Made by a program: the position numbers and the translations under genes
Shown: positions 1 through 10,500 of the stretch, piece by piece
Layout of the letters: the number at the start of each line of letters is the position of its first letter
Position numbering within the stretch: position 1 is the stretch's first letter
Assembly: GCA_015489175.1 (NCBI GenBank)
Contig: WGAI01000070.1
Coordinates: 1-40,123 of the forward strand
Direction of reading: 5' to 3'
DNA from: Caldifarciminota bacterium
Lineage (GTDB): Bacteria > Hydrothermota > Hydrothermia > B15-G9
DNA: 40,123 bases
The notes under the pieces: model-generated
Seen by the model: the letters and a program-made list of their open reading frames with translations, nothing else
Told to the model about the DNA's origin: nothing
Databases searched by the model: none

Positions 1-3000
1 GGTGGCTTTGTTGCCGATCCAGCTGATGGATGGCAATGGGGGACACCTACAAGCGGGCCTATGGGAGCACATTCGGGCCAGAACCTGTGGGCTACCGTTT
101 TGGATGGCAATTACCATGACAACGCTGATTGGTATCTCTATTCGCCAGATTTCATAGCCACGACTGATAACCCCGTGCTGAGTTTCTGGCAATGGTATAA
201 TATCGAAAACCACTGGGACGGAGGCAATGTCTCGATATCGACTGATGGTGGCAACACATGGACATTGATTGAGCCTGAAGGTGGTTATGACGACGGTTCT
301 GTTAGCGGATTGGACGGCGAGCCCGGATTCACTGGCAACAGCGGTGGATGGGTTCAGGCTGTGTTCAACCTCGACGGAATCACCGCGGGCACGGTATTCA
401 AAATAAGGTTCCGCTTTGGCTCTGACGGTTCTGTTAATCATGAGGGCTGGTATATTGACGACTTTGCAGGGATCGGATTTAACGAATTTTTTGTCGAGCA
501 CGATGCCCAGCCTTTAGCTGTCACAGTGCCAGCAGATGTCTGGCCCACATTGCCCTTCGATTTGACCGTCGATGTGACGAATAGCGGTCTGTATTCCGAG
601 ACATTTGATGTAAGACTGGTTGTTACTGACGCTAACAATAATGTCCTATTTGATCAAACTCAATCCGTCACAGATCTTGCAGTTGATGACACAGTTCAGC
701 TCATATATAGCGGTTGTGTCGTGCCGGATTACGGTGTGTATCATGCTGTGGCTATCACACTTCTTAATGGCGACGATTACACAGGTAATGATACTCTGGA
801 CAGGGCCTTTTCGGTTGCATTTGCTGGTACCCCCCACATGAGAGGCCCTGATGAATATGGATATTACATGATAGACAATGAACTGCCCCGTGGTCCCCGA
901 TTCAACTGGATAGAGGCAACCGATAGCACCGCTAATGTCGTGACAAAGGGCAAAAGCAAACCCGATAAAGGCGGGAACAGCATAAGTTCATGGGATGACG
1001 ACTATTTCATTGTGCCTCTCCCGTTCTCCTTCACATTCTATGGAAACTCTTACGACACTGCTTATGTCTCCACAAACGGCTATATAGCGTTCAGCGGAAA
1101 CAGATATACTGCACTTGGAAACATTCCTATACCTAATCCAAGCACCCCGAACGATTTCATTGCTCCGTTCTGGGACGATCTCAAATTCTTTGACAGCGAT
1201 TCTGCCCGTCTCGATACAGTCAGCGGCGTTACTCAAGATGGTACCCATTACTTCGTGATAGAATACGAGAATGTGGCTCATTACGGTCGTCAGGGTGAGG
1301 TTATGGACTTCGAGGTCATTCTCTATGAGAACGGCGACATACTTATCCAGTATGGCTCTCTCGGAGACGGCATTTATAACGACGGTTCGAGCGCTACTGT
1401 TGGAATTGAGAACGCGGATGGCACAATTGGACTCCAATACCTCTACAACGGCGATCCGCTTACCCTGCACGACAGCCTTGCCGTTCTGTTTACTTTGAGA
1501 CCTGTTTTCTTCCACGATGTGGCACTCGATGCGGTAGTAGTTCCTGAAAATAACGGACATTATGTGGCTGGCGAGACTATTCAGCCTGTTGTCAGGGTGA
1601 AAAACACGGGTGTTTACCCTGAGGCTGACACATTCAATGTGAACATAGAGATTCAGCATGCCAAAGCTGTGGGCGTCAGCTACAGCAAGACCGTTTACCT
1701 GTTCCCAGGTGATTCGCTCGATGTAACCTTCGATCCTTATCTCATACCTGAAGAAGGCGATTACACCGTCGAGGCTTATGTCAGCATGCCAGGCGATGAA
1801 GCACCCGAGAACGATACTCTGGTGACTACATTCTACGCAGAAGGACGCGACGGCTCTGTCTCTGAGATTGTCGAACCTGCTGATACTGTCCTCTTTGGCA
1901 CATCGGTTGCACCCGTGGTCAAGGTTGTAAACAACGGGACAACGACCGACACATTCTCCGTGACGATGGCGATTCCAGGCCTCGGCTATCAGGAAGAAGT
2001 TGATGGTGTCGAGATCGAATCTGGCGATACGGCTGATGTCTCATTCCCACCGGTTATCTTAGATCAGGAAGGCGAGCTTGATATGATCGCCTATACCCAT
2101 ATCGAATACGACTTGAATGCGTCCAACGATACACTTGAGAGGCCCGTTTTTGTCGGATATCCGGATGTCGGCGTGGATAGCATCATCAATCCGATGCCGA
2201 TCACATACACCGAGGGCGATACATTTATCCCTGTCGTCAGAGTTCATAACTTCGGCAACATGAGAGTTAACACTCCGGTTGTCGTTGAGATCTGGCATTC
2301 TTATTCAAAAGATAGGACACTTGCATACGCCGATACGGTCATGGCTGAGGTTCCTGAAGGCGATTATGTGGATGTTACCTTCAATCAGATCTTCACGCTT
2401 GTGGATAGTGGATACTACGAAGTGGATGCGTTTACGATTCTTGATAACGATATGGACAACAGCAACGATTCATCTCAGCTGTTCTTCTCATCCTTCATTT
2501 ACAGGGACATCGGTATTGACAATGTTGTGACTCCTGTGAACTCTTACAACATCTGGGAAACTGTGACACCTGAGATCGTTCTGCGCAACTATGGAACCAG
2601 TGAAGCAACATTTACCGCAAAACTCAAGATTTTCTATGAAGGCACGCTCGTGGTTGTGGACTCTGTTGCAAATATAACGCTTCAGCCCTCCGCACAGACC
2701 AATGTCCAGTTTGCTGAATATCAGTTCGATGCTACTGGAAATTACACCTTCAAGTTCTGTGTCAAATACGGCGAGGATATGGACACAACGAACAACATGG
2801 CGATTCAGAATGTGTTTGTTGCAGCTCATGATATTGCTTTGACAGGAGTTGTGGAGCCGAGCGGCAACCTCTACGAGACTGAAACATGGATTTACCCCGC
2901 TGTCAATGTGGTCAACAACGGAAATGTCCCCGAAACCTTCGATGTTCAGCTTGATGTGCTCGAAAACGGAGCTCCTTATGCGACCCTCACAACAAATGTA

Positions 3001-4638
3001 TCTCTGGATGCAGGTGCCAGCGGTGTTGCTGCATTCGACTCTGTGCAGCTTGCTAACGAAGGCGAGTATGAGTTCATCTACACCGTGAATGTGCCACACG
3101 ATACATGTGGCGCCAACAATCAGGTCTCCACAGTGGTAACTTCTTCATACCACGATGTGGCTGTTGCAGAAATACTCGACCTTTCATCCGTGATCTATCA
3201 TGTTGGCGATAATGTGGAACTTGCGGCTGCCTTCGCAAACATCAAGTCGTTCGATGAAAACATAAATGTTGTTGTGGATGTTAGAGTTAACGATTCTCTC
3301 GTATTTACACGCACGATGCCGCTCTTCCTTGCCCATAATTCAGTTGATACAGTCGAATTCACCGTCTTCACCATACCTGCTGGCGGATACTACACGGTTG
3401 ACTTCAGAGCTTGCCTGCCGACTGATCATGATACCACGAATAACATAATGACCCGAACATTCCTTGTGCCCGAGATGGAGGTCGCCGATTCTATGCCGAT
3501 GTTCGAGGACACACTTGGCAACTGGCAGTTTGGTCAGCCAGCGTTGCCCGATGAGCCGAGCGCATTCAGCGGCGAAAACCTCTGGGGCACTGCGCTTGGC
3601 GGATTTTATCAGCCTGATGCCGACTGGACGCTTTACATGAGCGACTGGCTGGATGTCACCGGCGATGATCCTGCTGTTGTCTTCTACCATTGGTATCAGT
3701 TTGGCTCAGGTGACGGAGGCTGGATACAGGTCGAGCTTGGCGATGGGAGCATCATCGATGTTACTCCTGTGGATGGATATAACGGCGAGGTTAACGGACA
3801 TCCGGCATTCGTTGGAACATCTGATGGATGGGAAGATGTTGCCATTGAGCTTGGCGACATCCTCACTAACGGTGACAGCTTCAGATTGTTACTGCATTTC
3901 CACTCGGACGGTGTCGAGGAAGGTCTTGGCTGGTATGTCGATGATATGCAGTTCGTGCAGGTCTATCAGAGGTTGCCCAACGATGTAGCTGTGAGAGAGC
4001 TCTGGGCACCGACAGCTGCTCAGCCGCTCTATCGTGGCCAGCTTGTCAACCTCTGGACAATACTCAGCCTTACCTCCAACACGCCTACCTCGAGGACATT
4101 CAGGGTTATTGCCAAGGTGTTCGACAACGACGGCGTGCTTGTCTATAGCGCGAGTGCCGTCGTAAGAGGCCTCAATCCTGGCGACAGAGACACGGTTTAC
4201 TTCTCGCCCGGATGGATACCGTTCGAGGTCGGCACTTACCGCTTCACGGTGACAGTTTATAACCTTGGTGATCCCAACATTGCCAACAACATACTTGCTA
4301 CCAACATCGTTGTTCAGGCGGACAAAGGAACCCATGAGGATCAGACCCTGCCAGTGCCTGAGGTATTCACTCTTGCTAACCTCGCACCCAATCCGTTCTC
4401 CGATAACCTCGAGATAACCTTCGGAATTCCTGAGGCTTCGCATGTGAAAGTGCAGGTCTATGACGCTCAAGGTCGTGTCGTGAACGAGCTTGCCAACGGT
4501 CAATTCAATGCAGGTTACCATACAATCAGATGGAATGGCAAAGATATGTCTGGCAGGTCTGTCAGCTCTGGCATCTATTTCGTGAGGATGCAGAGTGGCG
4601 ACTTCTCTGCTGTCAGACGGGTCGTTCTTGTCAAGTAA
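1..4638 (+). CDS. Giant secreted multidomain protein with T9SS-type C-terminal tail, 5' partial
   Basis: The frame is open from base 1, so the start lies outside the window and at least 1,545 codons are present. The visible part begins inside a cleaved-adhesin/MAM-like beta-sandwich (SGQNLWATVLDG, then GWYIDDFAGIGF). A nidogen-like module follows from codon 282 (GPDEYGYY, FNWIEA). Six tandem CARDB-like domains then start near bases 1516, 1849, 2164, 2506, 2830 and 3154, each opening with D-[VIG]-x-[VL] and containing a V-x-N-x-G turn. A second cleaved-adhesin-like domain spans about 3480-3960 (GWYVDDMQF), followed by one more CARDB-like domain. The last ~80 residues form a FlgD-like/Por-type sorting domain (APNPFSDNLEITF, YDAQGRVV, GIYFVRM, ending RRVVLVK). 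It is probably exported by T9SS and anchored or released at the surface. No catalytic domain is visible; ligand unknown. Confidence 0.88.
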   Translation, partial: GGFVADPADGWQWGTPTSGPMGAHSGQNLWATVLDGNYHDNADWYLYSPDFIATTDNPVLSFWQWYNIENHWDGGNVSISTDGGNTWTLIEPEGGYDDGSVSGLDGEPGFTGNSGGWVQAVFNLDGITAGTVFKIRFRFGSDGSVNHEGWYIDDFAGIGFNEFFVEHDAQPLAVTVPADVWPTLPFDLTVDVTNSGLYSETFDVRLVVTDANNNVLFDQTQSVTDLAVDDTVQLIYSGCVVPDYGVYHAVAITLLNGDDYTGNDTLDRAFSVAFAGTPHMRGPDEYGYYMIDNELPRGPRFNWIEATDSTANVVTKGKSKPDKGGNSISSWDDDYFIVPLPFSFTFYGNSYDTAYVSTNGYIAFSGNRYTALGNIPIPNPSTPNDFIAPFWDDLKFFDSDSARLDTVSGVTQDGTHYFVIEYENVAHYGRQGEVMDFEVILYENGDILIQYGSLGDGIYNDGSSATVGIENADGTIGLQYLYNGDPLTLHDSLAVLFTLRPVFFHDVALDAVVVPENNGHYVAGETIQPVVRVKNTGVYPEADTFNVNIEIQHAKAVGVSYSKTVYLFPGDSLDVTFDPYLIPEEGDYTVEAYVSMPGDEAPENDTLVTTFYAEGRDGSVSEIVEPADTVLFGTSVAPVVKVVNNGTTTDTFSVTMAIPGLGYQEEVDGVEIESGDTADVSFPPVILDQEGELDMIAYTHIEYDLNASNDTLERPVFVGYPDVGVDSIINPMPITYTEGDTFIPVVRVHNFGNMRVNTPVVVEIWHSYSKDRTLAYADTVMAEVPEGDYVDVTFNQIFTLVDSGYYEVDAFTILDNDMDNSNDSSQLFFSSFIYRDIGIDNVVTPVNSYNIWETVTPEIVLRNYGTSEATFTAKLKIFYEGTLVVVDSVANITLQPSAQTNVQFAEYQFDATGNYTFKFCVKYGEDMDTTNNMAIQNVFVAAHDIALTGVVEPSGNLYETETWIYPAVNVVNNGNVPETFDVQLDVLENGAPYATLTTNVSLDAGASGVAAFDSVQLANEGEYEFIYTVNVPHDTCGANNQVSTVVTSSYHDVAVAEILDLSSVIYHVGDNVELAAAFANIKSFDENINVVVDVRVNDSLVFTRTMPLFLAHNSVDTVEFTVFTIPAGGYYTVDFRACLPTDHDTTNNIMTRTFLVPEMEVADSMPMFEDTLGNWQFGQPALPDEPSAFSGENLWGTALGGFYQPDADWTLYMSDWLDVTGDDPAVVFYHWYQFGSGDGGWIQVELGDGSIIDVTPVDGYNGEVNGHPAFVGTSDGWEDVAIELGDILTNGDSFRLLLHFHSDGVEEGLGWYVDDMQFVQVYQRLPNDVAVRELWAPTAAQPLYRGQLVNLWTILSLTSNTPTSRTFRVIAKVFDNDGVLVYSASAVVRGLNPGDRDTVYFSPGWIPFEVGTYRFTVTVYNLGDPNIANNILATNIVVQADKGTHEDQTLPVPEVFTLANLAPNPFSDNLEITFGIPEASHVKVQVYDAQGRVVNELANGQFNAGYHTIRWNGKDMSGRSVSSGIYFVRMQSGDFSAVRRVVLVK

Positions 4639-4646
4639 TTGTGCAG

Positions 4647-4680
4647 CGGGATGCGGCAACTGCCGCATCCCGATTATTTT
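4647..4680 (+). terminator. Intrinsic terminator after the first surface-protein gene
   Basis: An 11-bp GC-rich inverted repeat (CGGGATGCGGC at 4647-4657, complement at 4662-4672) with a 4-base loop is followed by ATTATTTT. It starts 8 bases after the stop codon, as expected for a Rho-independent terminator. Confidence 0.85.
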
Positions 4681-4709
4681 GATTTGAAAATTCAAGGAGG
4701 TAGGTAGAT

Positions 4710-7406
4710 ATGTTGAAAAAAGTGTTGATGGTGTTGGTAATGGTCGGAGTGGCCTCATTGTGGGGCATAAATGACCCTGAGTTCAATGGAAAGAAGCGCC
4801 AGAAGAATATCTCACCTGAGATGTTGCGGATCCCTGCTGTTAAAAGCTTCCATAAAAGTGATTCTAAGTCTCAGGTTATAAACGAGAATTTTGAATCCGG
4901 AAGTATTCCTTCCTCATGGGCACAATACCGCATCGGCTGTCCTGAAGGTCCTGGCTGGCAAATTACGGCGGATCACGCGCATTCCGGCACTTACTCCGTT
5001 TACCACAACGATGATAATGTGTCATACGATAACGATGATTGGCTTGTGCTTCCGGCTGTGACTATACCTGCAAATGCCTCTTCTCCTGTGCTCACATTCT
5101 ACACAATGGTTCGTTGGCCGGATTGGTTAGTCTATCACGGCATCTGGGTTTCTACAGGTTCCCCCGATCCTGCTGATGGGGACTATGTAGAGCTCCTCGA
5201 TATGAGCTCAATTTCTCCCGCTAATTTCACCCAGGAAACCGTTGATCTTTCAGCCTATGCCGGACAGACAATTTATCTGGCATTCCGTTATATAGGAGAT
5301 TGGGCCAGTGAGTGGTATATCGACGATGTGACAGTGGATGATGGCGCGGCCGTGGGACCAGATGTGCTTGTCGTTGACGATGATGGGGGACATCCCAATA
5401 CATTTGGACAGTTCTTTGCCTATGCACTTTATTCAAGGGGATATACTTTTGACTACTTCAGCACCTATGACAGTAGCCGTGCCCCAACTCTTGATGAACT
5501 GGAGAATTACAGCGCCGTGATTTGGACAACAGGGGCTACCTGGGATGGAAGTAATACTTATATTGATGATGTCCCGGATCTCCTTGGTGATTACATGGCC
5601 AATGGCGGGCATGTGTGGTTTAGCTCACAGGATTATCTTTATTGGATTGGTTATCCATTGCCGTGGATGCACATAGATGATTATTATGATGATGCTTTTA
5701 CAAGCAGCACACTCCCTGTAGATGGTGTCTCAGGAAGCCCAATAGGTGATGGCTTTTCATTTGACCTTGAAGCAGTGGTTACCAACTATGTGGACGAGCT
5801 TGTCCCCGATCCGGCGGCTCAGCCGGAATTCGAGATTTATGGTTCCCCTGTCGCTATCAGTTATGACGGCTCAAAAGGCGGTAAATTGTTCTTCTCAGCT
5901 TTTGTATTTGGCAATATTTCTGAAGAAGCAGACAGGGAGGAGCTGGTGTCGAGAGTCATGAACTTTTTCGGGATAGAACCTCATCCTGATATGTACAACG
6001 CTGGCATAGAGTGGGCTGAAGCTGGCAGTGTGTTTGAAGGCGAAGATGTTAATGTTATAGCTGAGGTGGTCAATTATGGGCAACAGGATCTTTATACACC
6101 TGTTGAGATCAATATCTACAACTCAAATGATGATCTTGTATATTCAGACACTACCTATCTGGTCATTGGTTATTCCTCATCAGATACACTCAGCTTTGAT
6201 CTCGCTGGCTTACCCGGTGATGTCTATCATGGATGTGTTTGCACTGATGTTCCGGCTGATCAGGAGCACTCTACTGATACTGCATTTATAAACTTCAAAG
6301 TTGTTCCTACATTGGATGCCCCTGTTACTGATAACTTCGATAATCTCAATAACTGGCTTGAGGGCGGCGATGGCTCATGGAATGTGATACAGCACGATGG
6401 CTATATAGAGCTTACAAGAGGAGATTGGGAGGAAGGTAATACCTATATCGTGGGGCGCTTCTACACAGGAGAACTTAACTCGCCCAAACTTGGATTTGCA
6501 TGGAGCACAGAAAGCTGTGAGAGCGGAGAATATCTCTATGTCGAGATTTCCACAGATATGGTCACATGGACGGTTCTTGATTCGATCACAGATGATCAAC
6601 CTTGGGAAAATGAAGAAATCATGTTGCGTGAATACGGCATCGGTCCTGATGATACGGTCTATGTGAGGTTCAGATCTTACCTGAGCTCAGATTGGGATCA
6701 CGCTTATGTGGATTCCGTTTACATGGCCGAGGGACTCTTACCTTATGATGCAAGCATACCGGCCCCACCAAACCCGGAGCTGTGGGATTCCACAGTAGTT
6801 GATACTGCTACTGGAGATACCATTCCGGTCATGACCTCCTTCCTGATGACTCCGCATGTCACAATAGCCAATGCGGGTAATCCCGGCGCTGATCCTCCTA
6901 TATCGTTCCGCGTGTTCTACAAGATTTTTGATCCTAATGGCGTTCAGGTTTATTCCCAGTGGAGGATTTACAGAAACCTTGCTGCTGGTGATACAGCAGA
7001 CATTTATTTCCCGGGCTTCATACCTTCGAGAAGCGGTATATACAGGTTGATTGTGACTGTGAGGTCGCCTCATGATCCTGCTCTTGCTAATAACACATAT
7101 TCCACGAGGTTCTATGTTCCACCACACAAAGGTGCCGCCGGTGAAGGTTCCGTTCCCGAAAAACTCACACTTAAAGTGAACTCCGGAATTGGTAACCCTG
7201 TAATTAAATTCGGAGTGCCTGCTAACACAAGGGTCAGCATCGAAGTGTTCGACATGACTGGCAGGATGGTTGCCAGACTTGCTAATGGGACATTCGGAGC
7301 GGGTTATCACACGGTTGAGTGGGATGCACCTCGTAGCGGCGTCTATGTGGTCAAACTCAAAACCGGACTTGGAGAACTTTCCCAGAGGATAGTTACCATC
7401 AAGTAA
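4710..7406 (+). CDS. Secreted adhesin-like protein with GATase-like domain and T9SS tail
   Basis: This 898-residue protein begins with a Sec signal peptide (MLKKVLMVLVMVGVASLWG). The start is supported by AAGGAGG eight bases or so upstream. Order of domains: a cleaved-adhesin-like beta-sandwich (~55-210, ending EWYIDDVTV); a Rossmann-type region opening with VLVVDDDGGHPN (~215-425) that resembles class I glutamine amidotransferase/ThuA-like folds found in secreted proteins; a CARDB-like domain (~427-530); a second cleaved-adhesin-like domain (~535-685); a linker; and a C-terminal sorting domain (VFDMTGRMVARLANG, SGVYVVKL, ending RIVTIK). The last ~200 residues are clearly paralogous to the end of the preceding gene product. 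No Cys-His-Glu triad is evident in the amidotransferase-like part, so an enzymatic role is not supported. It probably acts at or outside the outer membrane. Confidence 0.87.
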   Translation: MLKKVLMVLVMVGVASLWGINDPEFNGKKRQKNISPEMLRIPAVKSFHKSDSKSQVINENFESGSIPSSWAQYRIGCPEGPGWQITADHAHSGTYSVYHNDDNVSYDNDDWLVLPAVTIPANASSPVLTFYTMVRWPDWLVYHGIWVSTGSPDPADGDYVELLDMSSISPANFTQETVDLSAYAGQTIYLAFRYIGDWASEWYIDDVTVDDGAAVGPDVLVVDDDGGHPNTFGQFFAYALYSRGYTFDYFSTYDSSRAPTLDELENYSAVIWTTGATWDGSNTYIDDVPDLLGDYMANGGHVWFSSQDYLYWIGYPLPWMHIDDYYDDAFTSSTLPVDGVSGSPIGDGFSFDLEAVVTNYVDELVPDPAAQPEFEIYGSPVAISYDGSKGGKLFFSAFVFGNISEEADREELVSRVMNFFGIEPHPDMYNAGIEWAEAGSVFEGEDVNVIAEVVNYGQQDLYTPVEINIYNSNDDLVYSDTTYLVIGYSSSDTLSFDLAGLPGDVYHGCVCTDVPADQEHSTDTAFINFKVVPTLDAPVTDNFDNLNNWLEGGDGSWNVIQHDGYIELTRGDWEEGNTYIVGRFYTGELNSPKLGFAWSTESCESGEYLYVEISTDMVTWTVLDSITDDQPWENEEIMLREYGIGPDDTVYVRFRSYLSSDWDHAYVDSVYMAEGLLPYDASIPAPPNPELWDSTVVDTATGDTIPVMTSFLMTPHVTIANAGNPGADPPISFRVFYKIFDPNGVQVYSQWRIYRNLAAGDTADIYFPGFIPSRSGIYRLIVTVRSPHDPALANNTYSTRFYVPPHKGAAGEGSVPEKLTLKVNSGIGNPVIKFGVPANTRVSIEVFDMTGRMVARLANGTFGAGYHTVEWDAPRSGVYVVKLKTGLGELSQRIVTIK

Positions 7407-7435
7407 CTATAGAACAAAAATCACAATCCTTTGAA

Positions 7436-7476
7436 GGCGGTTGGGTGCCGGTTCTACCGTTCAGGCCCCAACCGCC
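7436..7476 (+). terminator. Probable hairpin terminator between surface-protein genes
   Basis: GGCGGTTGGG (7436-7445) pairs perfectly with 7467-7476. The 21-base loop can itself pair partly (CCGGT with ACCG). The downstream run is A/T-rich (ATAAAATTTAAATA) rather than a clean T-tract, so efficiency as an intrinsic terminator is uncertain. Confidence 0.6.
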
Positions 7477-7504
7477 ATAAAATTTAAATAAAAGGGGTGA
7501 TAAT

Positions 7505-10500
7505 ATGAGGAGAATAATGTTGAGCGTGATTTTCATGTTGATGATAACTTCATCAATATATGGTGCTGAGATAGTGTCCCATCAAGTGACACCGACGAAG
7601 GTGCCGCTTGATGCTAAAGGTGGCGGACCTGACAACTATGGCTATACATGGCTCGACTCCAGCGATCCCGGAGGCCCTTCTTTTGACTGGATAGAGATCG
7701 ACCCTGATTCCGGCGGAAGCGGAACGGCTCTCCATTTTTCTCCGGATTACAACGATGGCTATGTCTGGGTTAACCTTGAGCGGCCGTTCTGGTTTTACGG
7801 CCAGAGATTTGACTCGATAGCTGTAAGTGTGAACGGATGGATCAGCTTTGTAGATGGCGTTGAAAGCTTCTACGGAACCATACCTTCAACTTCTCAGCCA
7901 AATGGTGTTGTTGCGGCTCTGTGGCGGGACCTCGTGTTCTACAACAACTACGGAGACGACGACAGCGCCTATGTCGCATACCTGCCTGACCAGCAGATGA
8001 CCGTTATCGAGTGGAATGAAATATCAAAGCTCGGTTCATGGCCCACTAATTTCACTTTTCAGATAGTGCTCAATCACTCGAATAACACGATCAAAATCCA
8101 GTATGCGCGTGCTACGGACTGGACTGCCGCCCGCCCCGTGACCGTCGGCATAGAGTCACCGGATGGAACGGATGGGCTCAGCGTGCCAAATCCTGACCGC
8201 ACGATACACGACGGATATGCCATCAAGTTCATACCTCCCCCTACCGTCGATACTCTCAGTTATGATGAAGGTGTTGCAACATCGGACTGGGCATGGGATT
8301 CGGCTGGCTACGGTTTTGGCGAAAGGTTTGTGCTGCCCGGCCATCCGTTAAACACGGTGGTCAATGGCGTGTTTGTGTATATCCCGAACTGGGGTAGCTC
8401 ATCTGGCAGCTTTTCCGTATTGGTCGTCGATGATGACGGCGTGAACGGGACTCCGGGCACGACCATCTTCCAGACATCGGTGGCTGTGACGCCGGGCTCG
8501 TGGAACTACATCGAACTCGGGGATGTCGAGGATCGAAATGGAATTTTCTATGTGTTTTTCGTTCAGGAAGATGGAGCGCCCAACTCGCCTGCACTTTCAA
8601 CCGATTCACATCCAGACCTGCCTGAAGGGTTTGTCTGGGAATATCGGAATGGAGAATTTCGGCTTTCAAGCTCACGGTTTTTCGGCGGCGATTTCCTGAT
8701 ACGTCCCGTTGTCGCTTTTTACCCTCGCAATGTGGACGCTGCTGCTATGTGGATAAACGATCAGTATCAAGCTGAGCCGTTCGTGCCTGTCCCGTTGGGC
8801 GGGGTTGTATCTTACGCTGGCATACTCAATTCCGCATTCTACACCTACATAGATGTCAGAAATTCAGACGGGTTGGTCGTGTTTCACGATTCGGCGCTCG
8901 CAGCACCATCTCTTAACGAGCTTTTTGGCGTGAATTTCAGGGGTTGGGTGCCTGTTGACACAGGTGAATATACCCTGAGCATGTATGTCGATTGCCTCGC
9001 GGATCCCAACCACGAGAACGATACCGTTTTCTCAGTAATTCATGTTGTGAATGTGCACGAGGGCGGCCCTGATTGCTACAACTACACCTTCAAGGATTCT
9101 CATGCCCCGGATGGTCCTCAATTTAACTGGATAGAGATTGCCGAAACAGGTGAGCCTCTGCCTGTTGGTTCAGATAGCTTTGCCACAGTGTCGCTTCCGT
9201 TCACATTTCCGTTTTACAGCGGGGAGTTCGATTCCGTCTATGTGAATGCGAACGGGGCCATCGGATTTCAGGGCGGGAATGTCCCGTCCGAAAACAGCTC
9301 CATGGATGGGGCTCCTTCGTGGTTGCTGGCTGCTTATTGGTCAGACCTTGACCCCGCTGCGAACGGAGGGGTCTATTATCGCAGCTTTGGCGATAGCGTA
9401 GTGTTCGAGTGGAAGAATGTGCCCGAAGCAGGGGAGTGGGGCTTCAATTCCTTTGAGATCGTGCTCTACTCCAACGGCGACATGCAGGTTAACTATCTCG
9501 TCCTGCCGCGATACAGCGATGAGACGGCCGGCATAAAAGGGGATAGCTGTTATCTGCAGGTTTTCTACGATGGATCGCCTTATGTGCCGGAGGACAGCAT
9601 GTCGGTGAGGTTCTATCGTGTGGAATATGAAGTTGCTGCGACATCGATTCGCTCACCGCAAGGCCATCTTGTGCCGTGGCGGCCGGTTCCTGTTGTCGGA
9701 ACGGTCAAAAATCTCGGAAGTGCGATCGCCAATTTCGAGGTGCGTGCCGAGGTTGTGGACAGCGCTACGGGTCTTGTGGCGTGGGCTTCGACCAGAACGG
9801 TAACAGGACTTGCCACCCTCGAAGAGCGCACGGTCGAGTTCGGCGACTTCACTCCGGGCAGGGACAGCTCTTACATGGTCAGGATTTACACACAGCTTGT
9901 TGGAGATGCCAATCCTCACAACGACACTTTAGAGACATCGGTCAACAGCGTCATGAGGGTCGGCGATCCTATTTTCGGCCCTATGCTGCTCGACCCGATC
10001 ACCGGCCAGCACACACATCAGGCAGTGGAATTCGATGGCAGATATTTCTACATAACCACGACGGGCAATACCAATCTGCTCTATGTTGTGGATACCAGCG
10101 GAGCCATTCTTAGGGTTATCATCCAGCCTACGGGTGGGGCAGGATGGCGTGATATGGCGTGGCAGGAGATGGACACCGGCTCGGTCTCCGGCATCATTGA
10201 TACACTTTATGCGAGCACAGGAGACATGATTGAGAAATTTGCGATTGACCTCAACACGGGCGAATTGATTTCTTACGGCAACTTCATGGGGCCGATGGGA
10301 TATCACAGAGCGCTCGCTTATAGCGTTCAGAGAAGGACATTCTTTGCAGCCGACCTGAACTCGCCCATCTATGAATTTACCAGAGAAGATTCCGTTGTCA
10401 GGGTTATGCCGAACCCCCATAACATCGAAGCTATGGCGTGGGATGAGGGCGTTGTTGGCGACACTGTCGGCTATCTATGGATGGCGACTGACGAAGAAAA

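Noticed and set aside
1516-3480. Possible DNA-level tandem repeat
   Set aside because: The periodicity of ~315-342 bases reflects diverged CARDB-like protein domains. The DNA itself is not similar enough to call a nucleotide repeat.
3889-4758. Long - strand open frame (289 codons) opposite the end of the first surface-protein gene
   Set aside because: It lies fully opposite a well-supported gene with domain matches, has no ribosome-binding site and no recognisable protein pattern. Similar frames at 988-1659, 2488-3099 and 6738-7310 are rejected for the same reason.
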